A stretch of DNA of 64,000 bases from Leptofilum sp965223285 (GTDB lineage Bacteria > Chloroflexota > Anaerolineae > Promineifilales > Promineifilaceae): assembly GCF_965223285.1 (NCBI RefSeq), contig NZ_OZ244997.1, positions 248,001 to 312,000 of the forward strand, given 5' to 3'. Both the position numbers and the translations under genes were made by a program. Position 1 is the stretch's first letter; every line of letters begins with the position of its first letter. Under the pieces are notes generated by a model. That model made no database searches, had not been told where the DNA came from, and saw only the letters and a program-made list of their open reading frames with translations. Shown piece by piece: positions 1 to 11,001 of this stretch.

Positions 1-1
1 C

Positions 2-427
2 ACCCGCGAGCAAGAGGAGCAGCGCAAATCAGATTTAGAGAAGCTGCTAGACCCCAAAGCACCGGAAAACTTTGCCAAATCCAGCATTGCCCTCATGGTT
101 TTGGAGAATGGCGGCCAAGCGTATGTAGAACTGTTGCTCACCCAAGCCATGCAGGGTCTTAGCCCCGAAGCAGTAGCAATGGGCAAGCCAACCAGCACTG
201 ACCGACTCATCTGGCAGATTGTGGAGCAATACAGCTTGCCAGAAATGGTGACGCTAGCTGAGAAATTGTTCACCACAGAAAAGCCAATTCAATATGTACG
301 CGATGCCGCCCAACCCGACCCTGAAGCCAATACTAGCAACCAAAAAGCGACCATTGCCCACTTTTTAGTGCAGCAGCTTGGCACCGAGCCATTGCAGAAA
401 GCGTTAGCAGAGCAGGAAAGAGCGTAA
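2..427 (+). CDS. Hypothetical protein, 5' end outside window
   Basis: The frame is open from base 2 without a start, so about 141 C-terminal residues are visible and the gene begins upstream. The visible part is mostly helical and charged, with no membrane segment and no motif I recognise; it ends in an Ala/Glu-rich tail. It lies about 265 bases upstream of the mutase gene, separated by a repeat and a promoter, so the two are probably not one transcription unit. Function unknown. Confidence 0.6.
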   Translation, partial: TREQEEQRKSDLEKLLDPKAPENFAKSSIALMVLENGGQAYVELLLTQAMQGLSPEAVAMGKPTSTDRLIWQIVEQYSLPEMVTLAEKLFTTEKPIQYVRDAAQPDPEANTSNQKATIAHFLVQQLGTEPLQKALAEQERA

Positions 428-480
428 TCCAGTAATCGGTGAGCAGTATTCTGTAATCGGTTTTAAAATGCTGGATAAAC
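428..480. repeat. Intergenic 'GTAATCGGT' repeat
   Basis: A low-complexity stretch built from short units such as AGTAATCGGT and TCTGTAATCGG directly follows the stop of the first gene. Related unit series (GGTAAGCGGT, TTACCGCTTACTG) recur at 9241-9290, 12980-13012 and 35382-35415, so this is one of several dispersed intergenic repeat families in the window. Confidence 0.5.
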
Positions 481-589
481 CCAATGATTGATGCGACTGT
501 CAAGGCATCCCCACCACAAACCATCAGATACTGCCCGCAAAAAATAATTGATTACTGGCAAATATCATGTTATTCACATGCGGTTTGAC

Positions 590-619
590 TTATCATCTCT
601 CCTAAGAAAAAGTTATAAT
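590..619 (+). promoter_or_regulatory. Promoter of methylmalonyl-CoA mutase
   Basis: TTATCA at 590-595 and a perfect TATAAT at 614-619 are 18 bases apart. Transcription would start near 626 and leave a leader of about 65 bases before the ATG at 693. The -35 box is weak; the -10 box is the main evidence. Confidence 0.5.
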
Positions 620-692
620 GCCGAAAGTTAGCGATATAACGCTGATGCCAGCAAATTATTTCTAGGAAGAATACTTATTTGTGGAGAAGAAG

Positions 693-2849
<2,157 letters not shown>

Positions 2850-2891
2850 ACACATTAATTCACGTGCTTGGTTCTATGGTAAAATAAGCAC

Positions 2892-3092
2892 ATGGAAAAA
2901 ACAATCTCTCACAGTCGCAGCGAAGAATCGCCAGAGGCCAAAGCCCGCTGGTTTCAATCCTTGCCCCTTGAAGAACGCATGGAACTGCTTTGCATGTTTA
3001 CAGACATGATCCTTAGCGCAAACCCCGACATTTTGGAAGTCAAAAATGTTAAACCGGTTGCAGGGCGTATTCGCGTCCTTTCAAAAGCATAA
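2892..3092 (+). CDS. Small protein paired with nucleotidyltransferase
   Basis: This 66-residue, charged, helical protein has no membrane segment and no catalytic motif I can name. It starts 43 bases after the mutase stop, and its last 47 bases overlap the start of the nucleotidyltransferase gene in another frame, so the two are translationally linked. From general familiarity, short proteins of this type often precede AbiEii/AbiGii-like nucleotidyltransferases. An antitoxin or partner role is therefore plausible but is inference only. Confidence 0.65.
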   Translation: MEKTISHSRSEESPEAKARWFQSLPLEERMELLCMFTDMILSANPDILEVKNVKPVAGRIRVLSKA

Positions 3093-3513
3093 CGTCAAAT
3101 ATGTAGTTATTGGTGGCATTGCCGCCATTTTGCATGGGGTTCCTCGCGCCACCTTTGATTTGGATATTTTGATTGAAGCTACCCTGGAAAACAGCCAGCG
3201 GCTGTTGGATGCTCTTTTGGACGCTGGGCTGGGAACGGCCGTACTCACCACTGTCGAAGATTTAATCTCACACGAAATCACCATTTTCCGCGACAAAATT
3301 CGCATTGATGTGCAAACTGAAACGCCAGGTATCCGATTTGAGGAAGCATGGGAAAAGCGAGAGACGATGAATTACGAAGGTCAACCGTTTTTTGTTGTTA
3401 CGCGGGAAGATTTGATTGCCTCTAAACTGGCTGCTGGTCGTTCTGTTGATTTGGAAGATGTCCGCATGTTGCGTATCAGCCAAGACGATGAGCCAGATTC
3501 CCTCAATGAATAA
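3046..3513 (+). CDS. Nucleotidyltransferase, AbiEii/DUF6036-like
   Basis: The 155-residue protein has the polymerase-beta-type nucleotidyltransferase core: G23-G24, then HGVPRAT, then the metal-binding pair D38-x-D40. A second acidic strand (RIDVQTE) and the motif DLIASKLAAGRSVDLEDV follow, as in AbiEii/AbiGii-type toxins and DUF6036 proteins. It probably transfers a nucleotide to a protein or RNA; the target is unknown. It overlaps the preceding small gene and sits between two copies of the mutase 3' end, which marks the pair as an inserted module. The gene carries one copy of the resident octamer ACGGCCGT, so it is not strikingly foreign in composition. A toxin-antitoxin role is inferred. 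Confidence 0.7.
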   Translation: MLNRLQGVFASFQKHNVKYVVIGGIAAILHGVPRATFDLDILIEATLENSQRLLDALLDAGLGTAVLTTVEDLISHEITIFRDKIRIDVQTETPGIRFEEAWEKRETMNYEGQPFFVVTREDLIASKLAAGRSVDLEDVRMLRISQDDEPDSLNE

Positions 3514-3517
3514 TTCC

Positions 3518-3664
3518 ATCATGGTGGTCATCGGCGGCGTCATCCCGGCACAGGATTACCAATTCCTATACGGCCACGGCGCAGCCGCTATCTTCGGCTC
3601 CGGCACCGTCATCCCCGTCGCTGCCCAAAAAGTGCTGCAAGAACTCAAAAACCGCCTCGATTAA
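3518..3664 (+). pseudogene. Detached second copy of mutase 3' end
   Basis: From 3518 the sequence re-encodes the last 48 or so residues of the mutase (MVVIGGVIPAQDYQFL onward), in frame to its own stop at 3662-3664, but with no start or upstream body. Compared with 2694-2849, about 15 codons differ silently and only three or four change the amino acid. Both copies therefore evolved as functional mutase ends before coming together. This is not a fresh tandem duplication but a diverged allele tail left behind the inserted module. Confidence 0.85.
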
Positions 3665-3738
3665 GACACAACGTCAGGCAATTGGGTTACAATTGCACAG
3701 AAACGTATCGGTAAGAAAAAGTTGTAGGAGCGTACTGT

Positions 3739-5244
3739 ATGCCTTTTGCCTGGATGGTAAATGCGGTGTGGGTGGCCGTTACGGCCGTTGCCATCGTCAC
3801 CCTCTTTTCCAGATTACTCAAAACAAAGCTGCCTCTTGGTCTGATCGGTTCCGCAATCCTGACTGTTGTGCTGGGTCAGGGTCTTATCTTTTGGTTTAGC
3901 AACCCCAGCGTACCCATTCTAAGCACGGTTCAGCGGAACATATGGCTGGCTCTGGCCTTCTTCCTGGCCCTTAGCACCACGCTGCGCGCCATTAAATGGC
4001 TGGTGTTGGAAATTCTCGTCTATCGTCGCAGCATCAAAATCCCCCCGTTTTTGCTCGATATTTCTGAATGGTTTGTGTTGCTGCTGGTGGTACTCCTCAC
4101 CATTCGTTTGGTGTTTGGTGTAGAGCTAACCGGCTTACTCGTTACCTCTACCGTCGCCTCCGCCATCATCGGTTTGGCCCTGCAAGATACGCTCGGCAAC
4201 CTCATTTCTGGCATTTCGCTGCAAATAGAAGCCCCCTTTGCCGTGGATGATTGGGTAGAGATTGACGGTATTGAGGGCATTATTGTGCGCCAAAATTGGC
4301 GTACCCTCACCTTGCTCACCCGCGAAGACCACCGCGTGATGCTTACAAACAGCACCGTCGCCCAAAGCAAAATTATCAACTATTCCCGCCCAACTAATCG
4401 GCAAATTCAAACGGTTTATCTCACGCTCAGTGAATCCTACTCCCCCAATTTGGTAAAAAACACGCTCATTGCGTCAGTCCAAAGGCTAGATGATGTGAAG
4501 CTGCACCCTCGGCTGCGCTCGCATGTGGTTTCTATGCAGGATGGCTGTGTCACTTATGGTCTAAGCTACTGGCTAGACGATTACAGCGACAAAATTGTAG
4601 CCCGCGACAAAGTGCTGACACGCGCTTGGTTCAATCTGCACCGGGCTGGCATTCACATTCCAGACCCCACAGGTAATTTTACGCTGAATATGATCCCGGC
4701 TGATGCTGTGGAACAGAACCGTCTGGCAGAGCAACGTCATATGTTTTCGGTCATGCGCTCGCTCGACTGGCTGAATATGCTGAATGAAACGCAACTAAAA
4801 CAGTTGGCCGACCACTCAGCCGTTGCCAGCTACACTGGCGGCGAACAGCTTGTGAAGCAGGGGGACCCTGGCGATTCGCTTTTCATCATTACCAGAGGAG
4901 CTGTTTCGGTGTATGTGCGCTCGGCAGACGGCCGTTCCGTTTATGCCAACCAGCTTAACAAGGGAGACTTCTTCGGCGAGATGAGCCTGCTCACAGGCGA
5001 AGCCCGCTCCGCCTCCATTCGCGCCAACGAAGAAACCGAGGTCATCATCATTGACAAGGAAGCGTTTACCAACGTACTCACCCAAGACCCTTCAATTCTG
5101 GAACGCTTCGTCACTGCTTTGGAACGTCGTCAGGAAGGGTTGAGCCAGAGTTTGCAGCAAGATTCTGCCATGCGCCGCCGTGAAATGGAAAACGGCCGAG
5201 ATGCCTTCATCCAACGTATCCGCCGCTACCTGCGCGTACCTTAA
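3739..5244 (+). CDS. MscS-type mechanosensitive channel with cyclic-nucleotide domain
   Basis: The 501-residue membrane protein has four or so N-terminal hydrophobic segments and then the MscS pore and beta domain (about 120-230; AIIGLALQDTLGNLISG lines the pore helix). A complete cyclic nucleotide-binding domain occupies about 345-470 (GDPGDSLFIITRG, then GDFFGEMSLLTGEARSAS, the phosphate-binding cassette). It should be an ion channel that opens under membrane tension or is tuned by a cyclic nucleotide. GGAG at 3727-3730 precedes the ATG. It stands alone, followed by a hairpin repeat at 5246-5320. This architecture is known in several phyla; the ligand is not evident from the sequence. Confidence 0.9.
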   Translation: MPFAWMVNAVWVAVTAVAIVTLFSRLLKTKLPLGLIGSAILTVVLGQGLIFWFSNPSVPILSTVQRNIWLALAFFLALSTTLRAIKWLVLEILVYRRSIKIPPFLLDISEWFVLLLVVLLTIRLVFGVELTGLLVTSTVASAIIGLALQDTLGNLISGISLQIEAPFAVDDWVEIDGIEGIIVRQNWRTLTLLTREDHRVMLTNSTVAQSKIINYSRPTNRQIQTVYLTLSESYSPNLVKNTLIASVQRLDDVKLHPRLRSHVVSMQDGCVTYGLSYWLDDYSDKIVARDKVLTRAWFNLHRAGIHIPDPTGNFTLNMIPADAVEQNRLAEQRHMFSVMRSLDWLNMLNETQLKQLADHSAVASYTGGEQLVKQGDPGDSLFIITRGAVSVYVRSADGRSVYANQLNKGDFFGEMSLLTGEARSASIRANEETEVIIIDKEAFTNVLTQDPSILERFVTALERRQEGLSQSLQQDSAMRRREMENGRDAFIQRIRRYLRVP

Positions 5245-5245
5245 T

Positions 5246-5320
5246 TTTTGCCACATAGCGGACAGAGATTTATGAGATTTATTCTCTTCCCCCTCTGTGC
5301 TCTCTGTGGCAATTTTTTGG
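5246..5320 (+). terminator. Hairpin of the 'CACAGAG' repeat family
   Basis: TTGCCACA and TGTGGCAA form the outer stem and CAGAG/CTCTG the inner stem, followed by a run of six T. It lies directly after the channel gene and can act as an intrinsic terminator. The unit belongs to a dispersed repeat family also seen at 13015-13080, 31016-31098, 53226-53292 and 58838-58905. Confidence 0.6.
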
Positions 5321-5458
5321 GTAGCAGACACGGTAAATCCTGCTAAAATCGGGGGGCACAATACATACGGCCGTTCTCCCCAAGAACACGCCACCGACCC
5401 TTCACATTCATCTATTCCCAAACCGACACATTTCAACCCTTTTTCAGAGGAGTGTTTC

Positions 5459-8400
5459 ATGTCAGACGACTTCATTTTTCACGGTTCCCTCAGTGAACTA
5501 GACCCGGACCTTTCCCAACTGCTACAAAGAGAAGATGACCGCCAGGACAGCACCATTATCCTGATTGCCTCAGAAAGTGCTTCACCAGAAGCTGTACGCG
5601 AAGCAATGAGCGGCAACTTTGCCAACATTTACGCCGAGGGGTACCCGCGTGAAGCCAGCCGCCGCCAAACAGAAGAGGAAATCTTCGATATGGACATGGA
5701 GTTGGCTTACTACCGCCGCTACTCCGACCCACGTTACTACAAAGGTGTGGAATACGCCGACGTATTAGAAGCTCTTACGCGCCGCCGTGCTGCCGAACTG
5801 TTTGCCGCCAATGGCGTAACGGCCGATCAGCTATACGTAAACGTGCAGCCACTCAGCGGCGCACCTGCCAACAGTGCCGTTTACACCGCCCTGCTTAATC
5901 CAGGCGACACTATTTTTGGCCTGAATCTGAACGATGGCGGGCATTTGTCGCACGGCACGCGCATCAACCGCTCTGGTAAGCATTACAACGGGGTTGCCTA
6001 CTTTGTGGACGAGCAAACTGAATTGCTCGATTACGACGACATCGAGCGACGCGCCATTGAGGCGCAGCCCCAAATTATCGTTGCAGGCTACTCCGCCTAC
6101 CCGCGCATTATTGATTGGCAGCGGTTCCGCGACATTGCGGACAAAGTTAGCGCGTATTTGCTAGCCGATGTCTCCCATATTTCTGGCCTGGTTGCTGCTG
6201 GCGTGCATCCCAGCCCCATCGGCATTGCCGACGTAATGATGACCACCACCCACAAAAGTCTGTGCGGGCCACGTGGGGCCATGCTCATCACCCATCGCCG
6301 CGATTTGTACCGCAAGATCGACCGGGCAGTTTTCCCTGGCGAACAGGGTGGCCCCCACCTAAATACGATGGCAGCCCTGGCCATTGCCCTGAAGTTAGCG
6401 AACACAGACCAATTCCGCGCTTTGCAACAGCGCATCGTGGATAACGCCCGCCGTTTGGCCACCAAGTTAGAAGAGCACGGCTTACGCACCGTCAGCGGCG
6501 GCTCAGACAATCATTTGCTGCTGGTAGATACCAAAAGCGTGACGCACAACGGCGTGCATCTGTCTGGCGATATGGCGGCGCGGGTGCTGGATGCGGTGGG
6601 CATTGTGCTAAATCGCAACACCATTCCTGGGGATGTGGGTGCCCTAAACCCTACGGGCTTGCGCATTGGCACCGTCTGGATCAGCCAACTGGGCTTTGGC
6701 GATACCGAGGTGGATTTGTTAGCCGAGGCAATTGCCACGGCGCTAAAAGGATGCCAACCCTTTACCTACACAGGGTTGGGTGGGAAGGAGCAGTTACGTA
6801 CCAAAGTTGATTTTGCTGCTTTGCGTCGCGCCCGTGAAATTGTGCGGCAGTTGCGAAATGTGCCAGAACCTACGGCCGTTTCCCACACCCTCCAAATTCG
6901 CGGTCCAGAAGCAACAGAGTTTGTTAACTATGCCTTTACCAGCGATGTGCTGGCACTGAAAGATGGCGAAACGCAGCCGTCCAGGCTGGGCATTGCCCAA
7001 GCCATCGCCACCGTCAAACGCATCAACAGCACAAAATACCAGGTGCGTTATGCCAATGCGGCTACTGCCCTCCGGGCTAAAGAATGGCTTGCTGATTTGT
7101 CAGATGGGTATGTGGGCTTTGGCGACTTGTACGCCAAGCTGCCAGGGCCGGTGGTAGTCACTGCCGTCGAGCCAGAGGAAGCGTTGCCGGAGCCAACGGA
7201 AGTGAAAACGGCCGTTGCCATTACCAAACCGTTCTTCGTTGGCAGCGATGCCTACAGTGCAGAAGATACCCTCCCTGAATTTAGCTGGACAGAATCGGAA
7301 GAAGCACCGATGAAGCGCACCGCCCTCTACGACGCCCATGTGGCTCTCGGTGGGCGGATGGTGCCTTTCGGTGGCTACGAAATGCCAGTGCGTTATGAAA
7401 CATCTGTGGTGGATGAGCATATGGCCGTGCGCGAAGCAGCAGGCTTGTTCGACGCCACCCACATGGGCGTGTTTGATGCTCAGGGTGAGCATGTGGTCGA
7501 GTTTCTCAATACGGTGCTCACCAACGACGTTTCTTCGCTCAGAGTGGGGCAATCCCACTACACCTACCTGCTGCTGCCGGATGGCTCCGTCATTGACGAT
7601 CTGCTCGTCTACCGTCTGGAAACCAACCGGTTCATGCTGGTGGTCAACGCCTCCAATAACGACAAGGATTGGGCGTGGCTCAATGCGGTGAACAATGGTG
7701 AGGTGATGCTTGACGCGGAACGGCCGTATGCCAAAATCCAGCATCCCGTGCAGCTACGTGACCTGCGCGACCCGCAATACGGTGACGACTGCCGGGTGGA
7801 CATGCCACTGCAGGGGCCAAAGGCCACCGAGATTTTGCTGGCACTGTGTGACGATCCCGATCTTGCAAAGCGGATCAAAGGCTTGCCTTGGGCAGGGCTT
7901 ACGCAAGGCAACGTTGGCGGCTTCGATTTAATCATCTCCCGCACAGGGTACACGGGCGAGCGCGTGGCGTATGAACTATTTATCCACCCAGACAAAGCAC
8001 CCGACCTGTGGACAGCCCTCTTAAAAGTGGGTGAACCGATGGGATTAAAGGCATGTGGTCTCGCTGCTCGCGACAGCACCCGCACCGAAGCAGGCCTACC
8101 GCTCTACGGTCATGAACTGGCCGGGGATATGAACCTGAATCCCGGCGACGCTGGTTTTGGCAGCTACGCCAAGCTGTGGAAGCCGTTCTTCGTTGGGCGT
8201 ACCGCCTTCATTGCCCGTGAAGAAAAGCGTGACCGGGTTGTGGTGCGCTTCCGCATGGACGAGAAGGGCGTGCGCCGTCCCGATGGTGGCGATCCGGTGT
8301 TGGACAAGCGAGGCAAGGTGGTCGGCACAGTCACAAGCTGCGCCATCGACAGTGAAGGCTACTTGCTGGGGCAAGCGGTACTGCCGCTGAGCATGAGTCA

Positions 8401-8545
8401 GGAAGGTACGGCCGTATCCATCTACCAGCTTGGTGGGGGCAAACGGGCCATCCGCGTGCCAGACAGCGTAAAACCGGGTGCGCGACTACCCATGCCCGAT
8501 GGCGCGACGGTGCTGTCTCGCTTCCCATCGCGCAAGAAAAAGTGA
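5459..8545 (+). CDS. Serine hydroxymethyltransferase-aminomethyltransferase (GlyA-GcvT) fusion
   Basis: One 1028-residue reading frame joins two folate enzymes. Residues 1 to about 440 are serine hydroxymethyltransferase, with the PLP lysine K266 in TTHKSLCGPRG. From M618 to the end is GcvT, the glycine cleavage T protein, with DDLLVY near the folate site and a C-terminal GCV_T barrel. Methylene-tetrahydrofolate made by GcvT could pass straight to the SHMT half, turning glycine to serine. AGAGGAG at 5446-5452, six bases before the ATG at 5459, fixes the start. The 450-610 linker contains a stretch resembling part of a second GcvT. No gcvH or gcvP gene is in the window. Confidence 0.92.
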   Translation: MSDDFIFHGSLSELDPDLSQLLQREDDRQDSTIILIASESASPEAVREAMSGNFANIYAEGYPREASRRQTEEEIFDMDMELAYYRRYSDPRYYKGVEYADVLEALTRRRAAELFAANGVTADQLYVNVQPLSGAPANSAVYTALLNPGDTIFGLNLNDGGHLSHGTRINRSGKHYNGVAYFVDEQTELLDYDDIERRAIEAQPQIIVAGYSAYPRIIDWQRFRDIADKVSAYLLADVSHISGLVAAGVHPSPIGIADVMMTTTHKSLCGPRGAMLITHRRDLYRKIDRAVFPGEQGGPHLNTMAALAIALKLANTDQFRALQQRIVDNARRLATKLEEHGLRTVSGGSDNHLLLVDTKSVTHNGVHLSGDMAARVLDAVGIVLNRNTIPGDVGALNPTGLRIGTVWISQLGFGDTEVDLLAEAIATALKGCQPFTYTGLGGKEQLRTKVDFAALRRAREIVRQLRNVPEPTAVSHTLQIRGPEATEFVNYAFTSDVLALKDGETQPSRLGIAQAIATVKRINSTKYQVRYANAATALRAKEWLADLSDGYVGFGDLYAKLPGPVVVTAVEPEEALPEPTEVKTAVAITKPFFVGSDAYSAEDTLPEFSWTESEEAPMKRTALYDAHVALGGRMVPFGGYEMPVRYETSVVDEHMAVREAAGLFDATHMGVFDAQGEHVVEFLNTVLTNDVSSLRVGQSHYTYLLLPDGSVIDDLLVYRLETNRFMLVVNASNNDKDWAWLNAVNNGEVMLDAERPYAKIQHPVQLRDLRDPQYGDDCRVDMPLQGPKATEILLALCDDPDLAKRIKGLPWAGLTQGNVGGFDLIISRTGYTGERVAYELFIHPDKAPDLWTALLKVGEPMGLKACGLAARDSTRTEAGLPLYGHELAGDMNLNPGDAGFGSYAKLWKPFFVGRTAFIAREEKRDRVVVRFRMDEKGVRRPDGGDPVLDKRGKVVGTVTSCAIDSEGYLLGQAVLPLSMSQEGTAVSIYQLGGGKRAIRVPDSVKPGARLPMPDGATVLSRFPSRKKK

Positions 8546-8554
8546 CAATCATCC

Positions 8555-8614
8555 AGGACTGGCAGTCCTATAACCATCTCAATGATCAAAAAGCGTTCAA
8601 GGACTGCCAATCCT
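8555..8614 (+). terminator. Hairpin after the GlyA-GcvT fusion
   Basis: AGGACTGGCAGTCCT at 8555-8569 pairs with AAGGACTGCCAATCCT at 8599-8614. The stem lies just after the fusion gene and before the next promoter, so it probably ends that transcript. There is no long T run. Confidence 0.4.
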
Positions 8615-8635
8615 AATTTCAAAATCGGAATTCAG

Positions 8636-8664
8636 TTGACATGCCGCTGCCTAACGTGTAGGAT
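8636..8664 (+). promoter_or_regulatory. Sigma-70 promoter of phosphoribosyltransferase gene
   Basis: A perfect TTGACA at 8636-8641 is followed after 17 bases by TAGGAT at 8659-8664. Transcription would begin near 8671 and leave a leader of about 65 bases. Confidence 0.7.
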
Positions 8665-8736
8665 TGCGGGTCATTGGTAGACGTAGAATCGGGAAGTTTT
8701 ACACTACCAAACCCAAATTCGCTTAAGGAGTTCCAC

Positions 8737-9240
8737 ATGCGCCGTGAGGTTCTTACGTGGTCCGACGTAGACAAACTAATTGATTATCTAGTGCCGCAAA
8801 TTCAGGGGCGCTATGATTCTATGCTCATCATTACGCGTGGGGGCATCGTGCCGGGCGGCATGTTGGCCGAAGCGTTGAACATTACGTACATTTTGACTGC
8901 CTCTGTTCGGTTTCCGGCAGATTTTCCTGGCCTGCAAACGCCTGGCCAAGAAAAGTTTGCCATCCCGGAATTTATCCAGTTCCCGGCCGACAGCCTGCTG
9001 GCTGGCCGTCGCATCCTGGTGGTAGATGACGTGTGGACGAAAGGACGAAACTCTGTTACGGTGGCCAACCGCATCGACGCGGCTGGGGGCACGCCCGACA
9101 CCTGCGTGCTGCATTACAAGCCCGCCTCATCACTGTACCCCGGCTACACGCCCACGTACTATGCGGCCGTTTCCGACGCGTACATCATTTACCCGTGGGA
9201 ACTGGATCGAGGGCCAGAAGTTTTGGGCATGTGGAACTGA
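8737..9240 (+). CDS. Phosphoribosyltransferase, purine-salvage (Gpt-like) type
   Basis: The 167-residue protein has the type I PRTase fold: an early pyrophosphate loop (IITRGG) and the PRPP-binding loop ILVVDDVWTKGRN. Such enzymes attach ribose-5-phosphate from PRPP to hypoxanthine, xanthine or guanine; the base cannot be fixed from sequence alone. AAGGAG at 8725-8730, six bases before the ATG at 8737, sets the start. It has its own promoter. Adenosine deaminase and deoxynucleoside kinase genes further on also belong to nucleoside salvage. Confidence 0.8.
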   Translation: MRREVLTWSDVDKLIDYLVPQIQGRYDSMLIITRGGIVPGGMLAEALNITYILTASVRFPADFPGLQTPGQEKFAIPEFIQFPADSLLAGRRILVVDDVWTKGRNSVTVANRIDAAGGTPDTCVLHYKPASSLYPGYTPTYYAAVSDAYIIYPWELDRGPEVLGMWN

Positions 9241-9310
9241 TTCCGGTAAGCGGTAAGCGGTGATCCGTTATTCTGTAAACGGTTTTTCTGGATACCGACC
9301 ACTGATTGCT
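9241..9310. repeat. Intergenic 'GGTAAGCGGT' repeat
   Basis: Short units (GGTAAGCGGTAAGCGGT, then GTAAACGG) fill the space after the phosphoribosyltransferase stop. This is the same family as at 428-480 and 12980-13012. Confidence 0.5.
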
Positions 9311-9384
9311 GCTTGCCAAACTTGCCCTTCCCCAACAGATTTGTTACGATCCCACCATTGGTGATTAAAAATTTGTGTGCATGC

Positions 9385-9500
9385 GACCGGTGATCATTGG
9401 GTCCCTGGCGGCGAAAGCTGTCGAACCGCGTCAGGTCCGGAAGGAAGCAGCGCTAAGGCATCACTTTCGGGTGCCCAGGACCACCTGGTGGTCATCGGCC
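9385..9500 (+). ncRNA. ffs: Signal recognition particle RNA, small bacterial type
   Basis: The apical domain is unmistakable: GTCAGGTCCGGAAGG followed by AAGCAGC, the GGAA-tetraloop binding site for Ffh. The arms pair outward: GGTCC with GGACC, and CCGGTGATCA (9387-9396) with TGGTCATCGG (9489-9498), GU pairs included. A further pairing (TGTGCATG 9375-9382 with CATGCACA 9502-9509) may mark the precursor ends. The RNA works with Ffh and FtsY in co-translational membrane targeting. A terminator follows at 9523-9566. Confidence 0.93.
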
Positions 9501-9522
9501 TCATGCACATAAAATGGAGACT

Positions 9523-9566
9523 AGAGATTGGAGATTCAAACCAGATGCGCTCCAATCTCTTTTTTT
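9523..9566 (+). terminator. Intrinsic terminator of SRP RNA
   Basis: AGAGATTGGAG (9523-9533) pairs perfectly with CTCCAATCTCT (9550-9560) and is followed by a T run to 9566. It belongs to the 'GGAGATTGGAGATT' repeat family found at several gene boundaries. The next gene starts immediately behind it. Confidence 0.85.
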
Positions 9567-10991
9567 ATGATGGGTACTTTTTTGACGGGCGGAAAACGAT
9601 TCCTTTTGGGGCTCATTTTTTTGTTGGCGTTGAGCGGTGTGATTGCCGCCGGGTACGCTGCCGCTCAAGAATCCTTCACTATCTACATTGATGACGAGCA
9701 ACCGCTGACGGTAACGGGCCGTTATGCTACCGTTGGCGAGATTGTAGCTGCCGCCAACCTCGAAATCCGCCCCGAAGATTTAGTGTTGCCAGAATTAGAC
9801 GACACGGCCGTTTCCCAAACCAGCATCCAAATTATCCGTGCCAAACCTGTGACCGTGCGTTCAGAGGCAGGCACACAAACGTACTGGACGCGCCAGTCAA
9901 CCATCGGCGCATTTTTAGCAGAGCATGATTTGCTACCACAGCGCACCGACCAGCTTGTCGCCGATGAGCAACCTGTCTCCTTCGCCATGCTGGATCAGAC
10001 GCCCCTGCCCCAAACGCTGGAAATCGGCCGTTTTGTCACCATCACCATTTTAGACAGCAGCGAACAGCAAATTGTGCGAACCGCTACGCAAACGGTGGGT
10101 GAGGCCTTGGCCGAAGCGGGCATTGAAGTCTACGGCAGTGACGGCGTGAAGCCGACGCTGGGCACATGGCTGCAACCAAACATGACAATCCGGGTGCAGC
10201 GTTCTGTGCCGCTTACTATTTCGGTAGACGGCCGTATCATCCAAATTCGCAGCCACCATAGCAACGTGCTGGACGTATTGGCGGAGGCAGGCATCGGGCT
10301 GGTGGGGTTCGATTACACTATCCCCGGCCCTGACACGCCGCTAAAGGCCAACGACACCATTCAGGTGGTGCGCGTAACCGAAGATTTTCGTCTGGTCGAT
10401 GAACCGATTCCGTACCAAACCCTGTGGCAAGCGTCTGATCAGCTCGATTTGGACACAACGGCCGTTGTGAGCGTGGGCCAGCCCGGCATTTTGCGGCAGC
10501 GGGTGCGGGTGCGGTATGAAAACGGCATCGAGGTCAGCCAAACAGTTGATGGTGAATGGGTCGCCCAGCAACCAGTGAATCAGGTCATTGGCTACGGCAC
10601 CAAGATCACCGTCCGCACCGTAAATACGCCACAAGGCCCGCTGGAATATTGGCGGGTGGTGCGAATGCGCGTTACGTCTTACACAGCGGCCAGTTCTGGC
10701 AAGCCGCCGGACCATCCGCAGTACGGCATCACTGCTAGCGGCCTACCGGCTGGCACCGGCATTGTGGCGATTGATCGCAACGTCGTGCCCTTTCGCTCTG
10801 AGGTGTATGTGCCTGGCTACGGCGTGGGCTTTGCTGGAGACACGGGCGGTGGCGTGCGCGGCCGTTGGATCGATCTGGGCTATGATGAAGATGAATACAA
10901 AAGTTGGTCCGGCTTTGTGGATGTGTATTACCTCACGCCCGTTCCTGCGCCAGAAGATATAAACTATTTGCTACCAGCCAACCTGCCTTAG
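9567..10991 (+). CDS. Secreted G5/DUF348 and 3D-domain cell wall protein (YabE-like)
   Basis: The 474-residue protein begins with a signal peptide (FLLGLIFLLALSGVIAAG, likely cut after AAA). DUF348 ubiquitin-like repeats follow (about 35-280), then a G5 domain (about 290-360) and a C-terminal 3D domain with conserved aspartates in the VGFAGDTGG and WIDLG segments. YabE/RPF-like proteins of this make-up act on peptidoglycan. The ATG at 9567 is chosen because an upstream TTG at 9528 would place the SRP terminator inside the coding region and spoil the signal peptide. The proximity to ksgA recalls the yabE-rnmV-ksgA order of Firmicutes. Confidence 0.85.
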   Translation: MMGTFLTGGKRFLLGLIFLLALSGVIAAGYAAAQESFTIYIDDEQPLTVTGRYATVGEIVAAANLEIRPEDLVLPELDDTAVSQTSIQIIRAKPVTVRSEAGTQTYWTRQSTIGAFLAEHDLLPQRTDQLVADEQPVSFAMLDQTPLPQTLEIGRFVTITILDSSEQQIVRTATQTVGEALAEAGIEVYGSDGVKPTLGTWLQPNMTIRVQRSVPLTISVDGRIIQIRSHHSNVLDVLAEAGIGLVGFDYTIPGPDTPLKANDTIQVVRVTEDFRLVDEPIPYQTLWQASDQLDLDTTAVVSVGQPGILRQRVRVRYENGIEVSQTVDGEWVAQQPVNQVIGYGTKITVRTVNTPQGPLEYWRVVRMRVTSYTAASSGKPPDHPQYGITASGLPAGTGIVAIDRNVVPFRSEVYVPGYGVGFAGDTGGGVRGRWIDLGYDEDEYKSWSGFVDVYYLTPVPAPEDINYLLPANLP

Positions 10992-11001
10992 GAAGTGGAA
11001 A

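Noticed and set aside
7100..7744. 214-codon minus-strand frame inside the GlyA-GcvT fusion
   Set aside because: His-rich shadow of the conserved GcvT coding strand, no start signal.
10300..10320. GGTTCGATTAC, similar to a tRNA T-loop
   Set aside because: It lies within the G5/3D gene and no cloverleaf arms surround it. No tRNA was found in the window.
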